Of a DNA stretch of 57,014 nt, positions 1-10,200 are shown in pieces. Source of the stretch: Vibrio maerlii (GTDB lineage: Bacteria > Pseudomonadota > Gammaproteobacteria > Enterobacterales > Vibrionaceae). Numbering within the stretch: position 1 is the first letter of the stretch; each line of letters begins with the position of its first letter. The stretch spans positions 1-57,014 of the forward strand of contig NZ_QRHC01000018.1 in NCBI RefSeq assembly GCF_003415655.1. Direction: 5' to 3'. Made by a program: the position numbers and the translations under genes. Below the pieces are notes generated by a model. The model ran no database searches. It was not told where the DNA came from and saw only the letters and a program-made list of their open reading frames with translations.

Positions 1-207
1 TACACTCTTGGAACTCTTTCCATTTCGGCTGTTATTGGATTTAGAAGGTTGGTGTTTTTCATAGCCAAGATGCTCATCCATTTCAGCGTTGAGAGCAGCC
101 TCAACAGTGATCTTTTTGAGCATCTGACTGAATTCAGTTAAGTCTTCGGGAGTTTTAATTCCCTTTGCAGCTTCTTTAGCAAAAGCTTCAAGTGCTTTCT
201 TATCCAT
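1..207 (-). CDS. IS256-family transposase, N-terminal fragment
   Basis: This is the first 69 codons of a mutator (IS256) type transposase, cut by the window edge. The ATG is at 207. The stretch NAEMDEHLGYEKH, followed by a Ser/Asn/Lys-rich segment, is the hallmark N-terminal region of these DDE transposases. The DDE catalytic core lies outside the window, so activity cannot be judged. The protein matches the right-hand copy residue for residue. Confidence 0.85.
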   Translation of the reverse strand, partial: MDKKALEAFAKEAAKGIKTPEDLTEFSQMLKKITVEAALNAEMDEHLGYEKHQPSKSNNSRNGKSSKSV

Positions 208-271
208 GTGCCTATCCTTAGCCATTACGGCTTTAAGTTTAGACAGTTACACAGAATTTAAGACAGTCTCT
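1..271 (-). mobile_element. Partial IS256-family insertion sequence (left copy)
   Basis: These 271 bases are the reverse complement of 56744..57014, with a single difference at position 37 that is silent in the transposase. The likely IS tip is the GAGACTGTCTTAAATTC motif read inward from about position 270, which fits an IS256-type terminal repeat. The element runs off the window, so only its transposase 5' end is visible. The flank inside the window (from 272) differs from the flank of the right copy, so the two are separate insertion junctions. Similarity ends sharply at 271. Confidence 0.88.
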
Positions 272-303
272 CCCCCTCAGATTACGCCTTCAGAATTGTT
301 GCT

Positions 304-2175
304 TTAACCTGTCGCTTTTAACTTCTGAGAAACCATCAGCACTTCTTCTATCGCAGACTTCTTCAATGGCTTATAAATGACCGCGTTGGCACCATTGTTG
401 ATAAACTCTTGTCTAGCCAGTTCAGATGTATCTGCAGTACAAGCAATAATATTTGCGTCGGCGTCTACCTGACTAATGATGATATCCGTTGCTTCTGTAC
501 CGGTCATGACGGGCATATGGTTATCCATAAATATGGCGTAATACTGATTTCTTTTTGTTAACTCGATGGCCTCAGCACCGTTTAGTGCGTGGTCAATACT
601 TTCAAATCCCAGATTCTTCAAGAACTTCATCAGTATCATGGCATTTACGCGGTTATCCTCAGCAACGAGAACGCGCTTTTGAGGTTTCTCAACTCGGCTT
701 GAATTGCTTTCAATGGCAAGGGGTAGGGTGATCGATATTCGAGTTTGCCCCTTATCTTCTAAGTGTTCTAGTGAAAGTCGGCCGTTTAGTTGTTTGATGA
801 TTTCGTTTGCTAACTGAAAGCAGGAAGCCATACCGGCACTGACTTGTTTCGAGTTGGCAGCGTCAGAATGGTTAATGGCGTTAATTCTTCTATAACTCTT
901 TCCATTGTCATCAACGGTGATCTCGTAAGCGATGATAGCATTTGTTGGTTCATTCTCTTGATTAAGATCGAGACATCTCATTTGAACGACTCCTTCGTTC
1001 ATACTAGTGATGGTGTTGAGAGCGAAAAAATAGAACACATTGTGGATCAATTTCTCGTCGCCACAATATAGAGAATCTACATTGAGTGATACGTCTTTGA
1101 TGAAATGAACCTGACGGTATCGGGTTAATTGAGAAATATGCGTAGCAATAGAGTTAACCGTTTTAGTTAATGAAAACGCTTGTTTGTTCATTGAGAGGGC
1201 ATCTAAATCAATGCATGATAGAGCATTGAGGTTTGTTGTGATGTCTTGAATGGATTCACCAATTTGCATGACCTCTTGAGCAAAAGATTGGACGTTGGTA
1301 TCTGAGCTTTCATTCTTGAAAGCCTTGGCTCTGACATTAAGGTCAGAGAGAGGACCGCTGATTTCGTGTGCCATGAGTGCCATGAAATGCGTTTTAGTCG
1401 TATTTGCTTGTTGAGAGATATTGACTCCACTTTCTAGGCGAAGCTCCAGCTGCTTTCGTTTCGTGATATCTCGTTCTACTGCAACAAATCTAACAAGCTC
1501 TCCCTTCTCAAATACGGGCGTAATAGAAATATCAATCCAGTACGGGGTGCCGCTCTTATGGTAGTTTATGATCTCGAGCTCAACAGCCTGGGCAGATTTC
1601 ACCGCGTTGGAGAGTGTTTTTACTGCCATTAGATCTGTTTCAGGACCTTGTAAGATATCTCCGGGCTTCTTATTGATGACCTCGTCAAGCGTATAACCTG
1701 AAATATTAGTGAAACCTTTATTTACCCATGTTACCAAACCCTTTGCGTCGGTAATTATGATGGCATCTGTCGCATACTCAGCGACTTCCCCGAGGGTCGA
1801 GCGAAATTCTGCTACAGCCAAGTCAGATTCTGCTTTGGCTAGATTTCTTGCTTTATGAATCAATACCAGACTCACAATTGCGACAATCCAAATGGCATAG
1901 ATAGCTAATATTCGGTTTGAAACTACTTTCCACGCTTCTCCGCCAAAAGGAGATAAATAAAAACCTGCAAGCGTGAGTAGGGTACAAATGATGGCCCACG
2001 AAAAGGTATGTGCTGGTTTACTGGTGATAAGTGCGAACAGTATGACCGTGATATAGGGAACACCCGCTGCAACACCAAGTGGTATAGTGAGATCTAAGAT
2101 AAACACGACAGATGCGAGAATGGCTAAGCATGCTTGATACATCCACGGATTCAGTTCATTAATTCTTTGAATCAT
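304..2175 (-). CDS. Membrane PAS hybrid sensor kinase with degenerate ATPase domain
   Basis: Predicted inner-membrane signalling protein of 623 residues. Residues 12-108 hold about four hydrophobic segments. A PAS/PAC domain follows at about 125-240, ending in the typical VERDITKRKQLE. An H-box (AHEISGPL, His270) comes next, then an ATPase-like region and a C-terminal receiver at about 500-620 with phospho-acceptor in FMDNHMP and lysine in YKPLK. The ATPase domain is poor: the G1 motif reads DDNGKS instead of DxGxG, and no GTGLGL-type G2 loop is visible. It may therefore act as a phosphatase, scaffold or receiver partner rather than an active kinase. It is the last gene of a three-gene operon and starts 4 bases after the stop of the preceding kinase gene. 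Confidence 0.85.
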   Translation of the reverse strand: MIQRINELNPWMYQACLAILASVVFILDLTIPLGVAAGVPYITVILFALITSKPAHTFSWAIICTLLTLAGFYLSPFGGEAWKVVSNRILAIYAIWIVAIVSLVLIHKARNLAKAESDLAVAEFRSTLGEVAEYATDAIIITDAKGLVTWVNKGFTNISGYTLDEVINKKPGDILQGPETDLMAVKTLSNAVKSAQAVELEIINYHKSGTPYWIDISITPVFEKGELVRFVAVERDITKRKQLELRLESGVNISQQANTTKTHFMALMAHEISGPLSDLNVRAKAFKNESSDTNVQSFAQEVMQIGESIQDITTNLNALSCIDLDALSMNKQAFSLTKTVNSIATHISQLTRYRQVHFIKDVSLNVDSLYCGDEKLIHNVFYFFALNTITSMNEGVVQMRCLDLNQENEPTNAIIAYEITVDDNGKSYRRINAINHSDAANSKQVSAGMASCFQLANEIIKQLNGRLSLEHLEDKGQTRISITLPLAIESNSSRVEKPQKRVLVAEDNRVNAMILMKFLKNLGFESIDHALNGAEAIELTKRNQYYAIFMDNHMPVMTGTEATDIIISQVDADANIIACTADTSELARQEFINNGANAVIYKPLKKSAIEEVLMVSQKLKATG

Positions 2176-2179
2176 GCAG

Positions 2180-4534
2180 TCACCCTGCCTGTTGATGATT
2201 TTGGATCTGTTTGATCATTCGTTGAGTCTGATGGCTATTAACGAGCATCAAATTGATAAGCTTTTGGAGTATGTCACCGTCAGGAACCGTTCCATTGCGA
2301 GCTGATAGTTCAGCTTCTCCGGAAAGACTAGTCAAATTACTGAACTGCATTTCTGCCGAGCTCCCTTTAATTGAATGAAGCAGCGAATGAAGCTCTTTGA
2401 CGTTGTTGTTCGAGAAAGCTTCGATGACCGCCAGAGACTTGGTTTCAAACTCCTCATGTACAGATTGTAATAAAACTATGGTCTCCTCATCGCTCAATTC
2501 CATTTCATTGATCATTGGGCTTTGAGAAAGTTCTTCTTCGGTGAGTGCAAGTCTTTCCACGCTTGGTCTAAATAATGAAACCACATTGCTTGCTTGGTCG
2601 CAGGAAGGTGAGGCGACTTTATGGCGATAAACGATATCTTCAAATTGACGAATAGCACGTTCAAGATTTTGTTTTTGCAGCGGTTTGGTCAATACAAAAT
2701 CGGCACCCGCGGTTAGAAACTCATCGTGAGCCTCTTTAAATACATCAGCGGTATACGCGAAGATGGCGGTGTCTAGGTTTAACTCTTGTCTGACACGTTT
2801 AATCGTTTCGACACCACTTAAATTAGGCATATGATTATCCATCACAATGAGGTCAAAACGTTGTTCTTTGAGTTTGTCGATAGCCAGTAAACCGTCTGTT
2901 ACCCATTCAATTGTGTGACCACAAGAGTTTAGGAAGCTTTGTGCGACAATCGCATTCACTCGATTGTCTTCTACTAAGAGTATGCTCAACGCGGGGAGGT
3001 TGTCGGTCTCATTTTGAATCGGGTGTTGTTGAGGTTGTTCATCTTTAATGACCTCGAAACCAATCGGTATGTTGAGTGTGAATTCTGTTCCTACATTGGG
3101 CTGACTAAATATCTCGACCTCTCCACCCATTAGCTCGGCAAGTTGTTTAACAATGGCAAGACCTAAACCCGTACCTCCAAATTTGCGTGTAGTAGAGAGA
3201 TCCGCTTGCTCAAAGGGACTAAAGATGGTGTCGAGTTTGTGCCTTTCAATGCCGACACCTGAATCCGCGACTTGAATGTGTAGAAGCGATTGTGGAGTGT
3301 AATTGAGCTCAATTTTTACATCGACATGGCCGATGTTGGTGAATTTAATGGCGTTCCCTGCCAAGTTGAAAAGAATCTGCCTCAAACGAGCGGAATCACC
3401 ATGCAAACGCACATTGCTCGGAATTGAATTGTTGATGTTGAATTCAATATTTTTATCGTCTGCCAGTGGAGACAAAGAGTGAATAAGGTGCTGAATGACC
3501 TCGTCGATAACAAACGGTCGGCTCTCTAGCTCCATTTTGCCTTCTTCAACTTTTGAAAAGTCTAAAATGTCATTCAATAACGTGACAAGGTGCTGGCCTG
3601 AATCCACTATGACTTTAGCATGCTCTCGAGACTCTGGGTCGGGTGATTCTTCTTTAATAATCTGCGCCAGTCCGAGTACACCGTTCATTGGAGTTCGAAG
3701 TTCATGACTCATATTCGCTAAGAACATCGACTTTGCGTGATTTGCCTTGTCTTTTTGTTTGAGTGTTTCCTCAAGTGCACGTTGGTTCGTTTTTATTTCC
3801 TTCATTCTGAATAAGTAAAGAGTGAAGGCAACGATGGCGATAATGAGTATAAAACTGGTCTCCAATTGGACAATATGACCCCGAGTTAGAGTCTCAAAAT
3901 CATTCATTTGATGCTCTACTCGCTCGACAAAATTAGTGTTCTCATGATTGAGGAGAAAGGCAAACAGTGCTTGTTTTTGTTTTTCGACTTCTTGATAGCT
4001 GTTTATGATATTTGAGAGCTTGGGGTATTCTTCGATGTTTATTTGGGCAGATTGTAGCTTCCTTAATAGTATATTTCGCTGTGCTGAATTTAAGGTTGAG
4101 TTCTCCGCTTCATACGCTAGTTGCTTGGTTAATGATGCTAGCATCGACTCTTGAGCAACCAATAAGCCGATGACATGGTCTAAGGCATCGGTGATTAAGA
4201 CCGCATCAACAGTAAACTCTTTAATGGCAGAATAGGTTTCTTGCTTGTACAAGCCAACGGTACCCTTGGACTCTCGTTGGTAGGTCGTTAGCATGTCTTC
4301 GATATTTTGCTCCATTCCCACCACTGCGTTGGCAAGGTAAAACGGGTCAGATGTTTGATTTAGAGCTTGTTTGGTCACTCTATCCTTGAGTTCAATCAAC
4401 TCGTGACCAACACCACCTAGAGTCATCCTATGCTTAGCTAATCGCTCTGATTCTAAGTACAGAAAATACGCAGCTGTCAGCATCAATAACGTAATGACGA
4501 AGGCGGCCAAAAATAATGGCTTACTCTTGTTCAT
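2180..4534 (-). CDS. Hybrid sensor histidine kinase with receiver and HPt domains
   Basis: A BarA-like phosphorelay kinase of about 784 residues. An N-terminal membrane segment, a roughly 200-residue periplasmic helical sensor region and a second membrane segment precede the kinase core. The H-box is SHELRTPMNG (about His277), the N-box NLAGNAIKF, and G-boxes DSGVGI and GGTGLGL are intact. A receiver (LIVMDNHMP, then TKPLQ) and a C-terminal HPt (HSIKGSSAEM) complete the relay. The ATG at 4534 follows GGAG by seven bases, so it is preferred over an in-frame TTG two codons upstream. It overlaps the upstream cytochrome gene by about 14 bases, which suggests translational coupling. The output regulator is not in the operon. 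Confidence 0.9.
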   Translation of the reverse strand: MNKSKPLFLAAFVITLLMLTAAYFLYLESERLAKHRMTLGGVGHELIELKDRVTKQALNQTSDPFYLANAVVGMEQNIEDMLTTYQRESKGTVGLYKQETYSAIKEFTVDAVLITDALDHVIGLLVAQESMLASLTKQLAYEAENSTLNSAQRNILLRKLQSAQINIEEYPKLSNIINSYQEVEKQKQALFAFLLNHENTNFVERVEHQMNDFETLTRGHIVQLETSFILIIAIVAFTLYLFRMKEIKTNQRALEETLKQKDKANHAKSMFLANMSHELRTPMNGVLGLAQIIKEESPDPESREHAKVIVDSGQHLVTLLNDILDFSKVEEGKMELESRPFVIDEVIQHLIHSLSPLADDKNIEFNINNSIPSNVRLHGDSARLRQILFNLAGNAIKFTNIGHVDVKIELNYTPQSLLHIQVADSGVGIERHKLDTIFSPFEQADLSTTRKFGGTGLGLAIVKQLAELMGGEVEIFSQPNVGTEFTLNIPIGFEVIKDEQPQQHPIQNETDNLPALSILLVEDNRVNAIVAQSFLNSCGHTIEWVTDGLLAIDKLKEQRFDLIVMDNHMPNLSGVETIKRVRQELNLDTAIFAYTADVFKEAHDEFLTAGADFVLTKPLQKQNLERAIRQFEDIVYRHKVASPSCDQASNVVSLFRPSVERLALTEEELSQSPMINEMELSDEETIVLLQSVHEEFETKSLAVIEAFSNNNVKELHSLLHSIKGSSAEMQFSNLTSLSGEAELSARNGTVPDGDILQKLINLMLVNSHQTQRMIKQIQNHQQAG

Positions 4535-5624
4535 TAGCAAACTCCTTCAATATTGATGGGTTTTCACCTGATAAGCTGTTTAGAAACGCTACGATATCAT
4601 CAATAGTTTGGGGTTCGAGTGTCTTACCTAGTTGACTCTCACCCATAATGGTGACTGCTTCTTCAAGCGATTGAGTTCTACCGTCATGAAAGTAGGGTGC
4701 GGTTTTCGCTACATTTCGTAGGCTTGCCACTCTGAATAAAAACATATCTTCTGCTTTCGAAGTGGTAAGGAATCGCCCAGTATCTTCGCTTCGTTTATTG
4801 CCCATTTTGTCTTCACCGAAAAAGCCGAATCGCATTACCATTCCACCACCGATGTTTTGCCCCCGGTGACACGTCACACAGCCTTCGTCTTGAAATTTCT
4901 GCCAACCACGTTTAGCGCTGCTATTCAAAGCCTCTCTATTGCCCAATAGGTATTGGTCAAAATCAGAGTTTGGCGTATTGAGTGCTTCCATAAACTCAAC
5001 CAAGGCGGACTTGATGGATTGTTCAGATATTTTCAAACCGAGCTTTTCGAAGTCATCCGAATAGCGTTTGGACTGTTTGACATAGGTTTCGATATTGTTC
5101 CAGTTCGAATCCATCTCTTGTGGATCATGAATAGGGCCATCAATCTGCTCAGAGAGACGATTCACACGACCATCCCAAAAAAAGCGGTAGTTGTAGGCGA
5201 CATTGAACACCGTCAAAGAGTTACGAGTACCTTGGCCACCAACTCCAACAGATACCTCGGTAAGTTCAGCGCCGTTGGTGTTGAGGTTATGGCAGGTTTC
5301 GCAGCTAACGCGGCCATTTGAAGAAAGATTGGGGTCCTTAAATAACTTCCATCCCAGTTTGGCTTTTTCTTTATCTATATGATCAATAGAAGTAGGAATT
5401 GGGATAATGACGCTTTGGTTGGCAGTGACCGGATTATAGGACTCTGGGTGGTGCGAGTGGTCATGGCCGACATCTGCGTGCTCGGAAGTATGACTATCTG
5501 CTTGAGAAACGTCTTGGTGGTGATCAGAATCGTTGTTCGCAGGATGGAATGCATGAGAGAGCAGAAGGCCTACACTCCCTAAAACGATCACACTGCCAGA
5601 GAATATCCATTTCTTGTTTTCCAT
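4521..5624 (-). CDS. Di-haem cytochrome c peroxidase-like protein with His-rich linker
   Basis: A periplasmic protein of 367 residues in the bacterial cytochrome c peroxidase/MauG family. A signal anchor (about residues 5-25) is followed by a His/Asp-rich segment (about 27-60) that could bind metal. Two c-type haem motifs are visible, CETCH (108-112) and CVTCH (249-253), the spacing expected of this family. Typical family segments such as RNSLTVFNVAYN and APYFHDGRT are present. It is the first gene of an operon with two hybrid sensor kinases and overlaps the next one. This invites the idea that it supplies a redox or peroxide cue to the kinase sensor. That link is inference; the family assignment is secure. 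Confidence 0.88.
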   Translation of the reverse strand: MENKKWIFSGSVIVLGSVGLLLSHAFHPANNDSDHHQDVSQADSHTSEHADVGHDHSHHPESYNPVTANQSVIIPIPTSIDHIDKEKAKLGWKLFKDPNLSSNGRVSCETCHNLNTNGAELTEVSVGVGGQGTRNSLTVFNVAYNYRFFWDGRVNRLSEQIDGPIHDPQEMDSNWNNIETYVKQSKRYSDDFEKLGLKISEQSIKSALVEFMEALNTPNSDFDQYLLGNREALNSSAKRGWQKFQDEGCVTCHRGQNIGGGMVMRFGFFGEDKMGNKRSEDTGRFLTTSKAEDMFLFRVASLRNVAKTAPYFHDGRTQSLEEAVTIMGESQLGKTLEPQTIDDIVAFLNSLSGENPSILKEFANEQE

Positions 5625-5771
5625 GCTTTGTTCCGTTTTCTATAACTGCAACAAATTCCATAAAGAGCAGTAAATATAAAAAGTGTAGGATATCCATTTG
5701 TGTTTTCTACAAAATCACTGCCTTAATTACTCTTTTATGTCCATGACTTTTATAATGTTAAAGCGCCAAGG

Positions 5772-6824
5772 CTAAAAAACATAATTAAGCATAATAGTGT
5801 ATAGATTGGCTGACTGACCAAAGCCAGTCGTGAATGAACCTCGTCGAGATCCTTCTTCGACTGTATCAAAGTACTGCCATTCGGCATTGAGCGAAACGCT
5901 TGGTCTAAGGTTATATCTCAGCCCTGCTGTGAAGCTGTCAGAGGATTTGTCGTTATCTTCACCATAGATTTCGCCGTACTGCACATAAGGAATCAGGCTA
6001 TGGAATGTGGTCTGGACATTGGTATACCAGGACTTTGACACCCGATTTCTTTGGCCTTCAATAGACAGCGTTAAGTGTTCAAACTCATACATGCCACCTA
6101 ATGTCCACACAGAGATATCTTGGTCTTTGAAAGTGGGAAGAGTCATACTGCCCAGCGTTACGGTCATATCGTATTCTGACTCAAGGTAGGTTGTGCGTAG
6201 CTTGCCCCTATCAAACTCCAAATCAACAGATACACCATACATTCTTTTGGTATCAAAATGGTACTCTTGGAAGTCATTGAAGCGTACATCTGAGTCTCGC
6301 TGAATCGCATAGAACGGCTCAATAGATAAGGCCATCTCGTCATTGACCTCGGTGCTGTATTGTATGCTCCCGCCATCGAAAGAAGTGATACCAAGCACGC
6401 TATTATACACTTCATCTGAAGGTCGAGCTGTGGTGTAAGCATGGCCAACATAGTAGTACTCAGATAGCAAGAATAGCGGGAGCCTTAATCGACCTAGTCG
6501 AAAGTTAAAGTTGTCGGTTTCGTATCCAATATAAGCCCATTCTACCTCTGGAGAGCTCCATTCATCTTGAGGCCTTTTAACGACTTGAAGTGATGTGCTG
6601 AACGCTTCGTAATAATAATCCAGCTGAAGTCCAAAAGTGGTATCACAATCCCAACATGATTCGTCGTTTATTTCTCTATTGATGAGCAGATCATTCTCGT
6701 TGTCAGATTTGACCCACGAGGTTGAGCCAAATCCGCTGACGAACAGATTGTCCGTAATCTCTATAGCAGAAAATGCCGGTGTAGATAACAAGGTGGAACA
6801 GAGAAGATAAGGTCTAACATTCAT
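5772..6824 (-). CDS. Outer-membrane porin-like beta-barrel protein
   Basis: About 350 residues with a cleavable signal peptide (MNVRPYLLCSTLLSTPAFSA) and many alternating aromatic strands ending in a C-terminal Phe (IMLNYVF), the outer-membrane insertion signature. The ATG at 6824 has GGAG upstream and lies one base after the stop of the preceding gene. It is therefore preferred over an in-frame start 66 bases further upstream inside that gene. The mature N-terminus carries a Cys pair (SCWDC). It ends a three-gene operon with a small periplasmic binding protein and a hybrid kinase. The substrate is unknown. Confidence 0.75.
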   Translation of the reverse strand: MNVRPYLLCSTLLSTPAFSAIEITDNLFVSGFGSTSWVKSDNENDLLINREINDESCWDCDTTFGLQLDYYYEAFSTSLQVVKRPQDEWSSPEVEWAYIGYETDNFNFRLGRLRLPLFLLSEYYYVGHAYTTARPSDEVYNSVLGITSFDGGSIQYSTEVNDEMALSIEPFYAIQRDSDVRFNDFQEYHFDTKRMYGVSVDLEFDRGKLRTTYLESEYDMTVTLGSMTLPTFKDQDISVWTLGGMYEFEHLTLSIEGQRNRVSKSWYTNVQTTFHSLIPYVQYGEIYGEDNDKSSDSFTAGLRYNLRPSVSLNAEWQYFDTVEEGSRRGSFTTGFGQSANLYTIMLNYVF

Positions 6825-6825
6825 A

Positions 6826-7281
6826 TTATTTCTCCGCTTCGATGACGTAAATAACATTGGCTGATTCGGGTAAAATGTAGAGTGGGGCATATCCTAATCG
6901 GTTGTTTTTCTGAGACATCCAGTTCAATAAGTAGGTAACATCAGGCTCTGATATTTCTTTGGGTGGGCGAGTCCCTGAAAAAGTAAGGCTGGCCCAGTGA
7001 GAGTTCATCTGAGCAGAGTCTTTTCCCAATAACTCCTGATAGAAGTTATCTCGTATTTTGCTGTTCTTGGGCCAGTCTGATAACTCAACCCGTTTACCAC
7101 TGAGCCTGGTGGTTTTGCCTCGATATATCTTTCGTGCTTTCACTTTGGATATGGGTTTTATCGAGTCATCTAGCGTGAAAATAGCTATATCCGCGTTGGC
7201 TTTGGCTTCCCAGTTGGTAAGCACTGATAGAGAAATGAGCAATACCATTGGAGTGATGGACCGACAGAGATTTATGCACAT
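6826..7281 (-). CDS. Small PstS-like periplasmic binding protein
   Basis: A secreted protein of 151 residues with a signal peptide (about 1-29). The remainder resembles one lobe of the phosphate-binding (PstS-like, type 2 periplasmic-binding) superfamily, with motifs ARKIYRGK, WPKNSKIRDNFYQELLG, HWASLTFSG and NRLGYAPLY. It is about half the length of true PstS, and no phosphate permease genes are nearby. Its ATG overlaps the end of the hybrid kinase gene by 10 bases and has GGAG eight bases upstream. A role as ligand sensor for the neighbouring kinase is plausible but unproven. Confidence 0.72.
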   Translation of the reverse strand: MCINLCRSITPMVLLISLSVLTNWEAKANADIAIFTLDDSIKPISKVKARKIYRGKTTRLSGKRVELSDWPKNSKIRDNFYQELLGKDSAQMNSHWASLTFSGTRPPKEISEPDVTYLLNWMSQKNNRLGYAPLYILPESANVIYVIEAEK

Positions 7282-10200
7282 GCGTTACGCTCCTGCCTAT
7301 GTAGCTTATGGATTTCATCCAACAGCTTTTGTTTCTTGATGGGTTTAGAAACATAGGCGTCCATGCCTGAATCGAAGCAAAGCTTAATATCATCATCAAT
7401 TACACTGGCTGTTAATGCGATAATAGGGGTTCTATCAAGGGTGTTTTGTTGCTCAAAGTCGCGAATACTACGAGAGGCTTCAAAACCATCCATTACTGGC
7501 ATCATGCAATCCATCAATATGATGTCGTACTGATTGTGTTGCTTCATAAGGTTTAGAGCTTCTAATCCGTTGTCAGCGATATCGAGGTTGAATCCTGCCT
7601 TGTTCAGCAGCACAGAAGCCACTTTCTGATTTACTCGGTTGTCTTCTACTAGAAGAATTTTACTCGCTGAGTCGGATGGTACCTGAATGGCCGTTTGCTC
7701 AGAGTTGCTGCTACCATCCTTAGCCTGGTTAATTGCTTTATTGAGCTTCTCTTTGAGGATGTTCGATTTAAAGGGTTTAGGGATGTAGTCGTTCATTCCA
7801 ACATCAAAACATCGAGTGATGTCGTCTTCTAAGATACTCGCAGTAAGTGCCAATATCGGAATGGGTTTTTCTACCTTGATTTCTTGCTCAAATGCCCGGA
7901 TTCTTTTGGTAGCTTCAAAGCCGTCCATCACTGGCATCATACAGTCCATTAAAATCGCGACATAGGCATTGTTTGAGCGATACTTTTGAACACCCTCTTG
8001 CCCGTCGTTGGCAAATTCGAAGTCAAAACCAGCTCGTTTGACGTGCAATCCTGCAATCTTTTGGTTTACTGCATTGTCTTCAACAATGAGTATGGTTTTG
8101 TTTGCAGATCTATCAGGAGAAGCATCTTGCTGAGGTGAGTCTATGAGACATTGTTCCAATGCATTTAAAAGGCGGGAGCCATAAATAGGTTGGTTTATCA
8201 ATGCATTGATACTGTTCCCAAAGTCGTGAGTATCTGACAAAAACATACGAACTAAGCAAATAGGAAAGCCGGCTTGTTTCAAATTGCTTAATGCAGAGTC
8301 TTTTCCTTTCAAGGTGAAATCTTGCGATTCGACAATCAATAAAACAGGTTTTGATGATTTGCTATCAAGATAATCATTCTGGTCTGGTAGTTGATTGATG
8401 ACCGATAAAGAGGAGTGAGGGCAAAGTAACTGAACTTCTCGTTCTATTATCCCAATAGCATTGGACTCTTGCCCAACAATGCATATCGCTCGGTTTTGGG
8501 ATAGGTGACTGTGTTGTCCTGCTTCATCAATCTTTACATCAACATCGAAGTAAAAGCGGCTTCCTTGTCCTTTTTCCGATTCAAGCTGAATTTTTCCACC
8601 CATCAATTCGACAAGTTGTGTACTGATGGCAAGGCCAAGGCCGGTTCCACCAAATTGGCGTGTTGTTGAATCATCCTCTTGGGAGAAGGGTTCGAAGATC
8701 TTTTTCTGTTGTGTTTTGTCAATGCCCAGCCCAGTATCTTGAACCGAGAATTCAAGTGTTGTGTTATCTGGGTTATAGCGTTTAACTTTGACCCCCAAAG
8801 TTACGGTGCCCTCTGAGGTGAACTTGACCGCGTTGGACATGAAATTCATGAGGATCTGTCTTAGACGATGATCATCCACCATAAGGCGATAAGGTAAGCG
8901 TGGGTCGATATTCACCTCTAAGTCGACTTGTTTTTCTTTTGCTTTGGGTGCAACGATTGATGCAATGTCGTATAGCGTCTCTTTAATGTTAGTTGAATGA
9001 GGACTAATCAATAGCATTCCCGATTCAATCTTAGAAAAATCCAAAATATCGTTGATTAAGCTAAGCAGTAGTTGCGATGAGGTTTCTATGGTATCGACAT
9101 AATCCCGCTGCGTTGCCGTCAGCTTGGTATCTGAAAGAACCTCGGAAATTCCGATTACGCCATTGAGCGGTGTGCGTATTTCATGGGACATGTTGGCGAG
9201 GAAACTGCTTTTGGCTTTACTTGCAAGGATGGCCTGGTCTTTTGCTTTCTCAGCGGAAGTTTTAGCTGTTTCAAGTTTTGTATTTGCTTCTTCCTTTTCG
9301 GCGGTTAATCTCAATACCTCTCTGGCGAACTGACTGAGCTCGTTTCTCCCATCGCTGATGGAGGCAATGAACTCACGTGAGGCTTCTGGACTGTCTTGTA
9401 CGAAATGCAGGATGTTATTCAGTTTGCCGGTGATGCCAGATGCAAGCTTCCAAACGATGAATGCAGCAATGGTAAAGGCAATGAAAAGAGCAGATACGTA
9501 TAGGTAGATGAGTTTTTCTGCGGTATAAGCTTCTTGGTTAATCGCGACTAGAAGTTCAGATTCTATGGTTCGTCCAACGTTGTCCAATAGATTTAATCTC
9601 GCTCTTAACTCAGAAAAACCGAGCTCTAATGTTTGTGTTGCCAGAGGTGTGGTGAATTTGTGGTTGAATACGAGTTCTTTGAACTCTCGGCTCGAGTTGA
9701 AAATGGGGTTTGAGAACACTTCTACCATAAGCTCTACTTGAGTTTCATTGGCATTCAGATCAATAAAGCGTTTTAATAAAAATGCTTGATTGAGTTGTAA
9801 CACCTTTGCTCTCTCTTTGAGTTCTTGGGCGTATTCAATGTCTTCTTTTGCAATGGCGACAAAGGCTTCCGTTAAAAGCTCCTCTTCATGAGCCCAGAAC
9901 AATATCCATTCGATTTGAATCAACGCTGTTAAATGGCTGGCTGTTTCACTACTTAAGTCACCAATTTCGATGGCTTCTAGTTTTGTGAGGAGATCGGAGT
10001 AAAGAGATGCTCGCCACTCGTCATTATCGATACTTTCATATATATCTTCGGGTTCGTGGATAGTAGCTTGTTTGAACTCATCAAACGTACTCGAGACAAT
10101 TTGACTATTCTCTGTGAATAGATGTTCGATTTGATGGTCAATCGATTCACTCGCTGCCAACTCTTGTTGTTGGTGATTTACTGAGCTTTGATAGACATTA

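Noticed and set aside
6826..7281. Phosphate uptake PstS
   Set aside because: Only about half the length of PstS and no pstCAB genes; better seen as a small sensor-type relative.
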